Positions 1 through 7,500 of a DNA stretch of 17,914 nt are shown piece after piece. The position numbers and the translations under genes are program-made. Below the pieces are notes generated by a model. It was not told the origin of the DNA and ran no database searches. It was given only the letters and a program-made list of their open reading frames with translations. The stretch spans positions 1-17,914 of the forward strand of contig JAMCRT010000027.1 of assembly GCA_023380695.1 (NCBI GenBank), given 5' to 3'. How positions within the stretch are numbered: the stretch's first letter is position 1; the number at the start of each line of letters is the position of its first letter. This DNA is from Patescibacteria group bacterium. Its GTDB lineage: Bacteria > Patescibacteriota > Dojkabacteria > JAKAPS01 > JAJZLI01.

Positions 1-225
1 TAATAACTATCTCATCCTATTACTATAGAGAAAGTTGATGGAATAAAATTTACAGTTACTGATAATGTAAATATAAAAATTGAAGGAATAGATAAACAAT
101 TAGTGGGACAAGTAAGTGCAAAAATTAGAAAATTAAGGCCACCTGAACCATATAAAGGTAAGGGGATAAGATATAAGGATGAGATAGTTATTAAAAAGTC
201 TGGAAAATCATCTAGTGGAGTATAA
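1..225 (+). CDS. rplF: 50S ribosomal protein L6, C-terminal part (5' truncated, apparent frameshift at the window start)
   Basis: This is the C-terminal domain of large-subunit protein L6, which binds 23S rRNA near the factor-binding site. The frame is open from base 7 to the stop at 223-225. It carries the family hallmarks: a SHPI segment (bases 10-21), a GIDKQLVGQVSAKIR segment, and a PPEPYKGKGIRYKDE segment. L6 is expected to read Gly/Asn-Tyr/Phe-Ser-His-Pro here, but the same frame has two TAA codons at 1-6. Reading the first ten bases in the +2 frame gives Asn-Asn-Tyr, and adding one T after base 10 joins this to Ser-His-Pro. I therefore infer a one-base deletion near bases 9-12, either real or a sequence error. 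The N-terminal half lies outside the window. The gene leads directly into rplR, 6 bases downstream. Confidence 0.9.
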
Positions 226-231
226 AATATT

Positions 232-573
232 ATGAGAAAATTGCAAGGAAGAATAAAAAGGCATAAAATTATTAGAAAAAAGATAAATGGTACAGCAGAT
301 ATTCCAAGGTTGTCTGTTTTTAGATCCAATAAAAATCTTTATGTACAAGCTATTGATGATATAAAGAAAATAACTTTATTAGGTAAAGGCACATTTAATA
401 TAGAAAAAAAGGATACAAAAACAAATATGGCGTATTCATTTGGTGAAGAATTTGGAAATGACCTTATAAAAATGGGTATAAAAAAAGTAGTATTTGATAG
501 AGGTGGTTATAAATATCACGGAAGAGTAAAATCTTTTGCAGAAGGTGTTAAAAAAAGTGGTTTAGTTTTTTAA
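232..573 (+). CDS. rplR: 50S ribosomal protein L18
   Basis: L18 binds 5S rRNA and anchors it in the central protuberance of the large subunit. The 113-residue product has the usual basic N-terminus, then a PRLSVFRSNKNLYVQAIDD segment (around residues 25-43), and ends in the family signature VVFDRGGYKYHGRVKSFAEG (around residues 85-104) and a GLVF tail. Length is close to the normal 115-120 residues. The ATG at 232 follows the rplF stop by 6 bases with no clear Shine-Dalgarno, so translation is probably coupled. Order between L6 and S5 is the standard spc order. Confidence 0.97.
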   Translation: MRKLQGRIKRHKIIRKKINGTADIPRLSVFRSNKNLYVQAIDDIKKITLLGKGTFNIEKKDTKTNMAYSFGEEFGNDLIKMGIKKVVFDRGGYKYHGRVKSFAEGVKKSGLVF

Positions 574-576
574 ATT

Positions 577-1044
577 ATGCAAGATAAGGATTTAGAATTA
601 CAAGATAATAAAGATACAGAGTTTGAAAATTATACTCTTGAGACATCACGTGTGACAAAAGTTACTAAGGGGGCAAAGAGATTTAGATTTTCTGCAATGG
701 TAGTTGTTGGTAATAGAAAAGGGTCAGTGGGTATTGGGAAAGGTGTAGGCTCTGATCCTAGAGTTGCGATATCAAAAGCTTTAAAGAAAGCCAAAGATAG
801 CATTGTTAGTATTAATATTACTGAAAATACTATTCCACATGAAGTTATATATGATTATAAGGCAGCAAAATTGCTTTTAAAACCTGCTGTTTCAGGTACT
901 GGAATAATTGCTGGAAAAAGTATTAAACCAATTCTTGAGCTTGCTGGAGTCAGAGATATTCTATCAAAGAGATTGGGGACCACAAACAAAAAAACAAATA
1001 TATATTGTTGTTTTAAAGCTTTAGAATCATTGAAAAAGAGATAA
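577..1044 (+). CDS. rpsE: 30S ribosomal protein S5
   Basis: S5 is a small-subunit protein that contributes to decoding accuracy and mRNA entry. The 155-residue product has an acidic N-terminal extension of about 20 residues. Then comes the S5 double-stranded-RNA-binding-like domain with RFRFSAMVVVGNRKGSVGIG (around residues 36-55) and the C-terminal domain with LLLKPAVSGTGIIAGK and LAGVRDILSKRLGTTN. All regions expected in S5 are present. The ATG at 577 lies three bases after the rplR stop. The next gene is rplO, two bases downstream, so the rpmD (L30) gene that usually separates S5 from L15 is absent. Confidence 0.97.
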   Translation: MQDKDLELQDNKDTEFENYTLETSRVTKVTKGAKRFRFSAMVVVGNRKGSVGIGKGVGSDPRVAISKALKKAKDSIVSINITENTIPHEVIYDYKAAKLLLKPAVSGTGIIAGKSIKPILELAGVRDILSKRLGTTNKKTNIYCCFKALESLKKR

Positions 1045-1046
1045 TT

Positions 1047-1475
1047 ATGATAATACAAAATAAAGTAAAAACTAAATCAAAAAAAATTATTGGAAGAGGT
1101 TATGGTTCTGGAAAAGGATCACATACTGCCTCCCGTGGTAATAAAGGTCAGAAAAGTAGAGCAGGTAGTCATATACCAAGATTTTTTGAAGGTGGACAGA
1201 ATTCACTAATACATAGGCTTCCATATTTAAAAGGAGAAGTAAGACATAGAGAAAAAATAGATGTTATAAATCTTGATTTTTTAGATAAATATTTTGATGA
1301 AAATGCAAAAATAGATATTGAAATATTAAAAGATAAAGGATTTGTGAAAAGCTCAAATGTTAAGATTCTTGCAAGAGGTGATATAAAAAAACCATTAGAA
1401 ATTATTTCAAAAAATATTACCTTTTCTGCTAAAGCTTATGATAAAATAATAAAAGCTAAAGGAAAGATTTCTTAA
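1047..1475 (+). CDS. rplO: 50S ribosomal protein L15
   Basis: L15 is a 23S rRNA-binding assembly protein of the large subunit. The 142-residue product begins with a short leader and then the glycine-rich, basic, extended segment typical of L15 (GRGYGSGKGSHTASRGNKGQ, around residues 17-36), followed by a RAGSHIPRFFEGGQ segment. The C-terminal globular part has the characteristic SNVKILARGDI segment and ends with FSAKAYDKIIKAKGKI. Length matches the family. Only two bases separate it from the rpsE stop, and secY starts 12 bases downstream. Confidence 0.96.
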   Translation: MIIQNKVKTKSKKIIGRGYGSGKGSHTASRGNKGQKSRAGSHIPRFFEGGQNSLIHRLPYLKGEVRHREKIDVINLDFLDKYFDENAKIDIEILKDKGFVKSSNVKILARGDIKKPLEIISKNITFSAKAYDKIIKAKGKIS

Positions 1476-1487
1476 TGGAATTAAAAA

Positions 1488-2774
1488 ATGCAAAAAATCA
1501 TTGATTTAATAAAACAGATATATTATTCTCCAGAACTTAGAAAAAAAATTCTTTTTACACTTTTTTTACTTATCGTTTTTAGAATATTTGCATCAATTCC
1601 AGTACCAGGAGTAAACATAAGTTTACTGGCAAATGTTTTCAAAAGTAACCAAGCATTAAATTTCTTAAATATATTTTCGGGTGGGACATTGTCATCTGCT
1701 GCTATTGTAGGTATAGGGTTAGGTCCATTTATTACTGCCACTGTAATTTTCCAATTTTTAGTTTATTTAGTTCCTAAAATTAAAGAATTGCAGGAACAAG
1801 GTGAGGCAGGACAAAGAAAAATTAATCAATATACAAGAATTATTACTGTACCTATTGCAGCTCTGCAATCTTTTGGTATTTATAAATTTCTTGGTAGTAT
1901 ATCTCAGACACCAATAATATCACACCTTTCAACTTTATCACTTATTACATTTATTATTACAATGACTGCTGGGTCTATATTTCTTATGTGGGTAGGAGAA
2001 TTGATTACTGAATATGGTGTAGGAGATGGCATATCTTTATTAATAGCTTTAGGGATTTTAGCTACTATGCCTGAAGGTATTATTTCTGCCACTTCATCTC
2101 AATCATTAAATGGAATTGTAATTGTTATTTTAATACTAATTTTTATAGCTATGGTTGTTGCTATTATTATTATTAATGAATCGGCCAGAAATGTCCCAGT
2201 AAATTATACAAGGATGGTAAGAGGTGTCCAACTTGTAGGTGGAGAAAAATCGTCAATTCCTATTAAAATTAATACTGCTGGTGTAATGCCGATAATTTTT
2301 GCATTATCATTATTACTTCTTCCTACTGAATTTGCTAAGGTATTGGAAAGCAGTAAGATAGCTTGGATACACACAACGTCTACTGCTGTTTTTAATTTTC
2401 TTTCAAATCAGACATATTATGGAATATTATATGCAGTTTTCATAATATTTATGACATATTTCTATACGTTTATAGTTTTTAAACCTGAAGATGTTGCAAG
2501 GGATATTCAAAAACAAGGTGGTTTTATTCCGGGGTTTAGACCAGGTAGGCAAACTGAAGATTATATATATAAAATACTTATTAGATTAACATTTGTAGGG
2601 GCAATTTTTCTAGCAGTTATTGCAGTAATTCCTCTTGTTGTTCAATCTTATACTGGAATTACTTCTATTAGTATTGGAGGTACAAGTATTTTGATTATTG
2701 TAACGGTGATTCTTACTATGATTAAGAATATTAAAGCGCAACTGATTACAAGGTCATACTCTCAATATATCTAA
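1488..2774 (+). CDS. secY: Protein translocase channel subunit SecY
   Basis: SecY forms the protein-conducting channel of the Sec translocon in the cytoplasmic membrane. The 428-residue product shows about ten hydrophobic segments. Family features in order: IFASIPVPGVN after the first helix, NIFSGGTLSSAAIVGIGLGP forming the plug region, QEQGEAGQRKINQYTR in a cytoplasmic loop, TEYGVGDGISLLI, and the ribosome/SecA-contacting loop KPEDVARDIQKQGGFIPG followed by RPGRQTEDY. Length is slightly below the E. coli protein (443). It closes the ribosomal run. Its TAA at 2772-2774 overlaps by four bases the stop region of the convergent minus-strand gene, leaving no room for a conventional terminator. 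Confidence 0.98.
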   Translation: MQKIIDLIKQIYYSPELRKKILFTLFLLIVFRIFASIPVPGVNISLLANVFKSNQALNFLNIFSGGTLSSAAIVGIGLGPFITATVIFQFLVYLVPKIKELQEQGEAGQRKINQYTRIITVPIAALQSFGIYKFLGSISQTPIISHLSTLSLITFIITMTAGSIFLMWVGELITEYGVGDGISLLIALGILATMPEGIISATSSQSLNGIVIVILILIFIAMVVAIIIINESARNVPVNYTRMVRGVQLVGGEKSSIPIKINTAGVMPIIFALSLLLLPTEFAKVLESSKIAWIHTTSTAVFNFLSNQTYYGILYAVFIIFMTYFYTFIVFKPEDVARDIQKQGGFIPGFRPGRQTEDYIYKILIRLTFVGAIFLAVIAVIPLVVQSYTGITSISIGGTSILIIVTVILTMIKNIKAQLITRSYSQYI

Positions 2775-3946
2775 ATAGGAATTTTTATGATAGCTGTTGT
2801 TAAATTTGCATAATCTTTATATATATTAATTGTAATACCAAGAATGTTTGCAAATTTTTTTGCACAGAAAAGTCCAAAACCTTCACCTTTATTAACCCCG
2901 GTTGAATAGGATAGACTATATATATCGTTAGTATAATTAAATGTTTTAGAATAATTTTGAATGGATATTTGTAGATTATTATTTTTTTCTTCTGTAGTAA
3001 CTGTAATGCTTGTGTTCTCTTCTGCAAACATTACAGCATTTTCAATTATATAAAATAGTATTGATTTTATTTTTCTTGAATTATTTTGTATTGATATAGA
3101 TGATGTTATGTAGGGTATATATTCTATAGATATATGCCTTTCTTTTGTAATGGGATAAAGTTCAGATATAATTTTTGGGATTAAATTGTTAAATATAAAT
3201 AGTTTGGTAGCATTTTTTTCTTTATTTTGCAATATTATTATTCTATCTTTTAATTTTCTTTTAAAGTTTTTTAGATTTGTTTTCTCTATAGTATATGTAT
3301 TTTCTTTTTTTAGAGATGAAATTATATTATCAATATATCTTATTAACATTTTTATATAACTAATACTATCTGATCTTGTATGTTCAATATTTTCTCTTAT
3401 ATTATTTTTATATAGATATTGTTCATAATATTTTTGTATCATCTCTGATAGTAAATAGGACATTTCTACCACTATATAAACATATGCACTCTCAATTAGA
3501 AGTATAAAAAATATTTGAAGAGTGTGATTACCAAGTAAATAAGTACTAATAAGTAGTAATATTGATGATATATATACAATATATTTTTCTGAATTTATTA
3601 ATACTATTATTATTATTGTGTAGTATATAAGGTAAATAATATTATTTATATGTCCAGATGGATATAAACCTCTAGTAGAATAGAAAAAATATATATAACT
3701 TAGAATAATAATAGGTGTGAAAATATTATTTGTATATATTTCTTTGATCTTAGATGTATATTTATATATTCCTGCTAAAATGAGTAGTATTAATATGTAA
3801 TATACCAGCGTTTCTTCTAGCACAAGATTACTTTTATTAGTGAATAAATCATATGAAATATTAAATAAAAAAGGCACTATTATAAGTAAAATGAATACTG
3901 GGAATAGGTTATTCTTTTTAATTTTTAAAACATTGGCTAATTTCAT
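2771..3946 (-). CDS. Six-helix membrane sensor histidine kinase-like protein (AgrC/GHKL-like ATPase domain)
   Basis: The 391-residue protein has about six membrane segments in residues 13-165, then a polar helical linker and a C-terminal domain resembling histidine-kinase ATPases. Residues 300-310 (IIENAVMFAEE) fit an N-box with the metal-binding Asn. QISIQNYSK (327-335) sits at the D-box but lacks DxGxG, as in AgrC-type kinases where Asn stands there. GEGFGLFCAKKFANILG (354-370) fits the G2 box. His189 (IEHTRSD) in the linker is the only candidate phosphoacceptor I can point to, and it is a weak one. It starts by an ATGA overlap (3943-3946) with the upstream paralogue, so the two are coupled. 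No response regulator is visible. Family assignment is by motif reading. The activity and the signal sensed are unknown. Confidence 0.7.
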   Translation of the reverse strand: MKLANVLKIKKNNLFPVFILLIIVPFLFNISYDLFTNKSNLVLEETLVYYILILLILAGIYKYTSKIKEIYTNNIFTPIIILSYIYFFYSTRGLYPSGHINNIIYLIYYTIIIIVLINSEKYIVYISSILLLISTYLLGNHTLQIFFILLIESAYVYIVVEMSYLLSEMIQKYYEQYLYKNNIRENIEHTRSDSISYIKMLIRYIDNIISSLKKENTYTIEKTNLKNFKRKLKDRIIILQNKEKNATKLFIFNNLIPKIISELYPITKERHISIEYIPYITSSISIQNNSRKIKSILFYIIENAVMFAEENTSITVTTEEKNNNLQISIQNYSKTFNYTNDIYSLSYSTGVNKGEGFGLFCAKKFANILGITINIYKDYANLTTAIIKIPI

Positions 3947-5061
3947 TGTATTAATGATTTTACAAAGTTTAGATTTATACCATTAGGTTGCATATTATAA
4001 TTTCCTCCAAGGGAAGTAGCATAGATAGCTAACAGTTGCATCCAAGATATTTTATTTTGTATTTCTGATATATTATTTTCTTTAAAGTATGTACTTATAT
4101 TATTATCAAATGATATTTGTATTTGCATAAAATCAGGAATAGAGGTTAGACTTATATGAACAGTTTGAATATGATTCTCTTCTGCAAAAATTAATATTAC
4201 ATTAATTATATTTTCAAATAATATTCTATCCATGAGAATATATGATTTAATAGTTTCATCTATATTGAAATCTATATTTAATTTTCTTTTATATTTTTTA
4301 AACTCAGAAATTATTATATTGATAATTTCATTAAGAGATATTATGTCTAGATTAATGTTAAGTATTCCTTTTTGTGCTAGTCTCATTGATATCATATTTA
4401 GTATATATATTCGATTTTTATGTATGTCATAGAGTAAATTATTACTATGTGATATTTTTTGTATCATTTGTACATTATTACTTATTATATTTTCTGTAGT
4501 TTTAAGAAATTTTCTTTCATTCTTTTTCAACTCTTCTTGCTCTGATATTTGTATGTTAATTTTTTTTATCTGAGATAAATAATAATTGTTATATTCAGAT
4601 ACTATAAATATTAGAAAGTATGTTATTGCTGTAATGATACTGGTATATCTCATTATATATATAAGTTGAGGATTATATATATATATACTTGTTATATATA
4701 TTATTAGAATAGAAGATAAATAAGTTCCAACTTTTTTGGCTTCTTTTTGTTCCAATATAATATCTATTGCAAGTATTATAAAAAGAATTATAAATATGTT
4801 AGATTCTACTTGTAATATGTTCAATATTATTACAAGTAGTAATATAAAATAGCGTGTAGATTGTATAATTTTGCTGTGATTTTTAAGGTATATATAATTT
4901 AATATAAATATAATGGCAAACCCCATAAGGGTATAAATGAGATTTTGAATAATAAAGATTGTTGAGAGTGAATTATGTATAAACGTAAAACCTATTTGTA
5001 TTATCAAAAATACTAATAATGTTTTCTCAAATGTTCTTACAATAGTTTTTCTATTTATCAT
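3943..5061 (-). CDS. Membrane histidine kinase-like protein with degenerate ATPase domain (probable pseudokinase)
   Basis: The 372-residue protein is a likely paralogue of the gene that follows it. It has about five to six membrane segments in residues 12-155, a coiled-coil-like linker (about 163-205, rich in K/E/Q/N), a helical region with His205 and His214, and a C-terminal domain. Residues 281-296 read LFENIINVILIFAEEN, and the downstream gene has a matching LF...II...FAEEN block. When FAEEN is aligned, the catalytic N-box Asn of the partner corresponds to Val here. QISFDNN (315-321) follows, but no glycine-rich G2 box is visible. I infer an ATPase fold that no longer binds ATP well. The ATG at 5061 has no clear Shine-Dalgarno. 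It is divergent from adk. Confidence 0.62.
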   Translation of the reverse strand: MINRKTIVRTFEKTLLVFLIIQIGFTFIHNSLSTIFIIQNLIYTLMGFAIIFILNYIYLKNHSKIIQSTRYFILLLVIILNILQVESNIFIILFIILAIDIILEQKEAKKVGTYLSSILIIYITSIYIYNPQLIYIMRYTSIITAITYFLIFIVSEYNNYYLSQIKKINIQISEQEELKKNERKFLKTTENIISNNVQMIQKISHSNNLLYDIHKNRIYILNMISMRLAQKGILNINLDIISLNEIINIIISEFKKYKRKLNIDFNIDETIKSYILMDRILFENIINVILIFAEENHIQTVHISLTSIPDFMQIQISFDNNISTYFKENNISEIQNKISWMQLLAIYATSLGGNYNMQPNGINLNFVKSLIQ

Positions 5062-5094
5062 TTCTTTTATTAGTTTAGCATTAAATTTTAATTT

Positions 5095-5131
5095 TTGTGA
5101 GAGTCTGATATTTTTAGTATAATGATTATTA
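5095..5131 (+). promoter_or_regulatory. Sigma70-type promoter giving a probably leaderless adk-map transcript
   Basis: TTGTGA at 5095-5100 is separated by 17 bases from a perfect TATAAT at 5118-5123. The adk ATG begins at 5132, eight bases after the -10 box, so the expected start of transcription (about 7 bases past the -10) falls at or within a base or two of the ATG. No Shine-Dalgarno precedes the ATG. The leaderless reading is inference. Confidence 0.65.
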
Positions 5132-5698
5132 ATGATAATATCTTTTATTGGACCTTCAGGATGTGGGAAGGGTACTCAAAGTAAAATTTTAGTTGAAAAG
5201 GATAATTTTGTATCTATATCAGGTGGCGCTATTTTAAGAGAAGAGTATAGAAAAAACACAGATATAGGGGTAGAACTTTTTAATAAATATTGGAAGAAAG
5301 GTTTATGGGTTCCAGATGATATAATTTTCAAATTTATCATAAAAAAATTTAATGATACAGAAAGTAACAATGTTATATTAGATGCATATCCCAGGACATT
5401 ACTGCAGGCAAGTTTAATGGATGATTACCTTGCAAATATTGGGAAAAAGGTTGATCTAGTGTTTATTTTTAATTTATCACTTGATATCTCTAAGACAAGA
5501 ATCATTGATAGAGAAAAAATAGAAAAAAGGATAGATGTGCAAGATAGTGCAATAAAGAATAGATTGATAAGTTATACCGAAAATATAGGCAAGATAAGAA
5601 AATACTACAAAAATAAGATAGTGGATATTGATGCAAATTCTAGTATAGAGACTATTCATAATTTTATAAAGAAGAAAATAAATGAAGATAAAGAGTGA
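5132..5698 (+). CDS. adk: Adenylate kinase, short form without LID domain
   Basis: This cytosolic enzyme interconverts ATP + AMP and 2 ADP. The P-loop GPSGCGKGTQ is at residues 7-16. The AMP-site element usually read as DGFPRT appears as DAYPRT (84-89), followed by the expected Gln (LLQASLMD). Arginines of the closing region are in DREKIEKRIDVQDS (126-139). At 188 residues it lacks room for the roughly 30-residue LID insert of long bacterial forms. The usual TGDLLR segment reads SGGAILRE (30-37), so the conserved Asp is missing and substrate specificity could be altered. The ATG at 5132 is chosen because it places the P-loop at the usual distance. The 3' end overlaps map by 17 bases. Confidence 0.92.
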   Translation: MIISFIGPSGCGKGTQSKILVEKDNFVSISGGAILREEYRKNTDIGVELFNKYWKKGLWVPDDIIFKFIIKKFNDTESNNVILDAYPRTLLQASLMDDYLANIGKKVDLVFIFNLSLDISKTRIIDREKIEKRIDVQDSAIKNRLISYTENIGKIRKYYKNKIVDIDANSSIETIHNFIKKKINEDKE

Positions 5699-6422
5699 TG
5701 AAGAAATTGAACATATGACTAAAGGTGGTCATATATTAAAAATTATATTGGATAATCTTAAAAATGAAACCAAGATAGGAGTGACTGAGTTAGAATTAGA
5801 TAATGTTGCCAGAGAACTTTGTAAAAGATATAAAGTTATTCCAGCTTTTCTAAAATATAAAGGTTACCCTAACTCTCTTTGTATTAGTGTAAATGATACT
5901 GTAGTACATGGAATTCCATCTTCCTATAAAATTGCAAATTCAGATGTTGTATCTCTAGATTTTGGTATTATTTACAAAGGGTTATATCTCGACTCAGCAA
6001 CTTCATTTCAAGTAGGAGATAAAAATGATAGTATTACTCAGTTTTTAGCAATTGTGAAAAAGAGTATGTTATCTGGACTTAAAGCTGCAAGAGATGGAGT
6101 AAGGGTAGGAGATATATCATATGCAATGGAGAGTGTAGTAGATCAGAGTAAATATGGAATTGTTAAAGAACTTACTGGACATGGTATAGGATATAGGCTT
6201 CATGAGGACCCTTTTATTCCGGGATATGGGAATAAAAAAGAGGGTATGTTAATAAAAAAAGGAATGACACTTGCAATTGAGAGTATGATAAATTTTGGAA
6301 GTGATGAAGTAATAATGCTTTCTGATGGATGGACTATTAAGACAAAAGATCATTCTATATCTGGGCATTTTGAACACACAATATTAGTAACTGACAGTAA
6401 TCCTAAAATTCTGACTATATAA
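5682..6422 (+). CDS. map: Type I methionine aminopeptidase
   Basis: Map removes the initiator methionine from nascent proteins in the cytosol. The 246-residue product has the complete dinuclear metal site: Asp93 (SLDFG), Asp104 (YLDSA), His167 (TGHGIG), Glu200 (AIESM) and Glu231 (FEHTI). The substrate-site histidines His76 (VHGIP) and His174 (LHEDP) are also present. No zinc-finger extension is visible, so it is the short type I form. It starts within the end of adk, which implies coupled translation; secY-adk-map is a standard bacterial order, here broken between secY and adk. The usual infA-rpmJ-rpsM genes do not follow: the next gene is convergent rfbB, whose stop overlaps by eight bases. 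Confidence 0.96.
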   Translation: MKIKSDEEIEHMTKGGHILKIILDNLKNETKIGVTELELDNVARELCKRYKVIPAFLKYKGYPNSLCISVNDTVVHGIPSSYKIANSDVVSLDFGIIYKGLYLDSATSFQVGDKNDSITQFLAIVKKSMLSGLKAARDGVRVGDISYAMESVVDQSKYGIVKELTGHGIGYRLHEDPFIPGYGNKKEGMLIKKGMTLAIESMINFGSDEVIMLSDGWTIKTKDHSISGHFEHTILVTDSNPKILTI

Positions 6423-7410
6423 TTTTATTATATTTTAATTCAGTCTGATGTTTTTGATATTCCCACCAGTTTTTATTTTCTATATACCAATTAATAACAT
6501 CATTTAATCCTTGTTCAAAATCTATATATTTAGGTTTCCAGCCAAGATCATTTTTAATTTTGCTAGAATCAATAGCATATCTTAAATCGTGCCCGGGTCT
6601 GTCACTAACATGTTCATAATCATTTAAATCTTTTCCCATCAACTTTAGGATCATTTGTATAACTTCCTTATTACTTTTTTCATTATTTGTGCCAATTAAA
6701 TATGTTTCACCAACTATACCTTTTTCAATAATTGCTAGTACTCCTGATGAATGATCATCTGTATGAATCCAGTCTCTAATATTTAATCCATTGCCATATA
6801 ATTTTGGTTTTCTCCCTTCAATTATTTCTGTAATTTGTCTTGGTATAAACTTTTCTACATGTTGGTAAGGACCATAATTATTAGAACAATTTGAAATTGT
6901 CGCCTGAATACCAAAACTTCTAATCCATGCTCTGACTAACATATCGGCACCTGCTTTGGTTGCTGAATAAGGACTTGAAGGATTATATGGAGTATCTGGT
7001 GTAAATTTTTTGGGATCATTTAACGAAAGATCTCCAAAGACTTCGTCAGTTGATACATGATGTAGTCTTTTATTATATTTTCTGATGCCTTCGAGAATAT
7101 TGTAAGTTCCTAATAGATTGGTCTTAATAAATGGATAAGGATTTTGTAGTGAATTATCATTATGAGATTCGGCAGCAAAATGTACTACAATATCATTTTC
7201 TTTAATAAATTTATTAATAGCATTTGCATTACAAATATCAGCTTTAACAAATTTAACTCTATTTTTATCAAGATCTGCAATATTATTTAAATTTCCAGCA
7301 TAGGTAAGTTTATCTACAATAGTAATTACCCAGTTTGGTCTTTCATAGTAGATAAGCCTAACAAAATTTGAGCCAATAAAGCCAGCACCTCCGGTTACAA
7401 GAATTTTCAT
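6415..7410 (-). CDS. rfbB: dTDP-glucose 4,6-dehydratase
   Basis: The enzyme converts dTDP-glucose to dTDP-4-keto-6-deoxyglucose, the step before dTDP-rhamnose and related surface sugars. The 331-residue protein is an extended short-chain dehydrogenase. TGGAGFIGSN (6-15) is the NAD-binding loop, STDEVFGDL (120-128) carries the Thr-Asp-Glu catalytic trio, and YSATK (148-152) is the Tyr-Lys pair. NCSNNYGPYQ and the WGxxP-like C-terminal part fit RmlB. The usual ESHVDRS appears as ESHNDNS (81-87). The other rml genes are not in the window, so it stands alone. It is convergent with map and divergent from the cytochrome operon. Specificity within the RmlB-like group is likely but not certain. Confidence 0.93.
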   Translation of the reverse strand: MKILVTGGAGFIGSNFVRLIYYERPNWVITIVDKLTYAGNLNNIADLDKNRVKFVKADICNANAINKFIKENDIVVHFAAESHNDNSLQNPYPFIKTNLLGTYNILEGIRKYNKRLHHVSTDEVFGDLSLNDPKKFTPDTPYNPSSPYSATKAGADMLVRAWIRSFGIQATISNCSNNYGPYQHVEKFIPRQITEIIEGRKPKLYGNGLNIRDWIHTDDHSSGVLAIIEKGIVGETYLIGTNNEKSNKEVIQMILKLMGKDLNDYEHVSDRPGHDLRYAIDSSKIKNDLGWKPKYIDFEQGLNDVINWYIENKNWWEYQKHQTELKYNKII

Positions 7411-7425
7411 ATAATATATATTATA
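7411..7425 (-). promoter_or_regulatory. -10 box just upstream of rfbB
   Basis: On the minus strand a perfect TATAAT occupies 7425 to 7420, nine bases before the rfbB ATG at 7410. The expected transcript start would leave a leader of only a few bases, and there is no Shine-Dalgarno. I see no convincing -35 box, so this call rests on the -10 alone in an AT-rich background. Confidence 0.35.
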
Positions 7426-7483
7426 TCAAGAGATTAAAGTAAGAGATATAACTAATGAAAGTAGTGTTATATGTTAAATTTTT

Positions 7484-7500
7484 AGTCACTAACAGTGACT
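7484..7500. promoter_or_regulatory. Perfect 7-bp inverted repeat between rfbB and the cytochrome operon
   Basis: AGTCACT (7484-7490), a three-base spacer AAC and AGTGACT (7494-7500) form a perfect dyad, the only GC-containing symmetric element in the divergent intergenic region 7411-7556. AT-rich flanks extend it imperfectly. A TTTAAAATTTT stretch follows, so it could also fold as a terminator-like hairpin. However, no plus-strand gene ends nearby, so a regulator-binding site for one or both divergent units is more plausible. The rest of this intergenic region is AT-rich with no recognisable RNA gene. Confidence 0.45.

Noticed and set aside
855..1058. Antisense open frames across ribosomal, secY, ftsK and other genes
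   Set aside because: They are shadows of well-identified genes on the other strand, with no start signals or recognisable products of their own.
4660..4705. TATATATA simple repeats
   Set aside because: They lie in coding sequence for Tyr/Ile-rich membrane segments and reflect base composition.
5132..5146. Fifteen-base identity between the adk start and bases 12325-12339 before the cyclophilin
   Set aside because: In adk the bases are coding and in the other case they are promoter or upstream sequence; in such AT-rich DNA a chance match of this length is not compelling.
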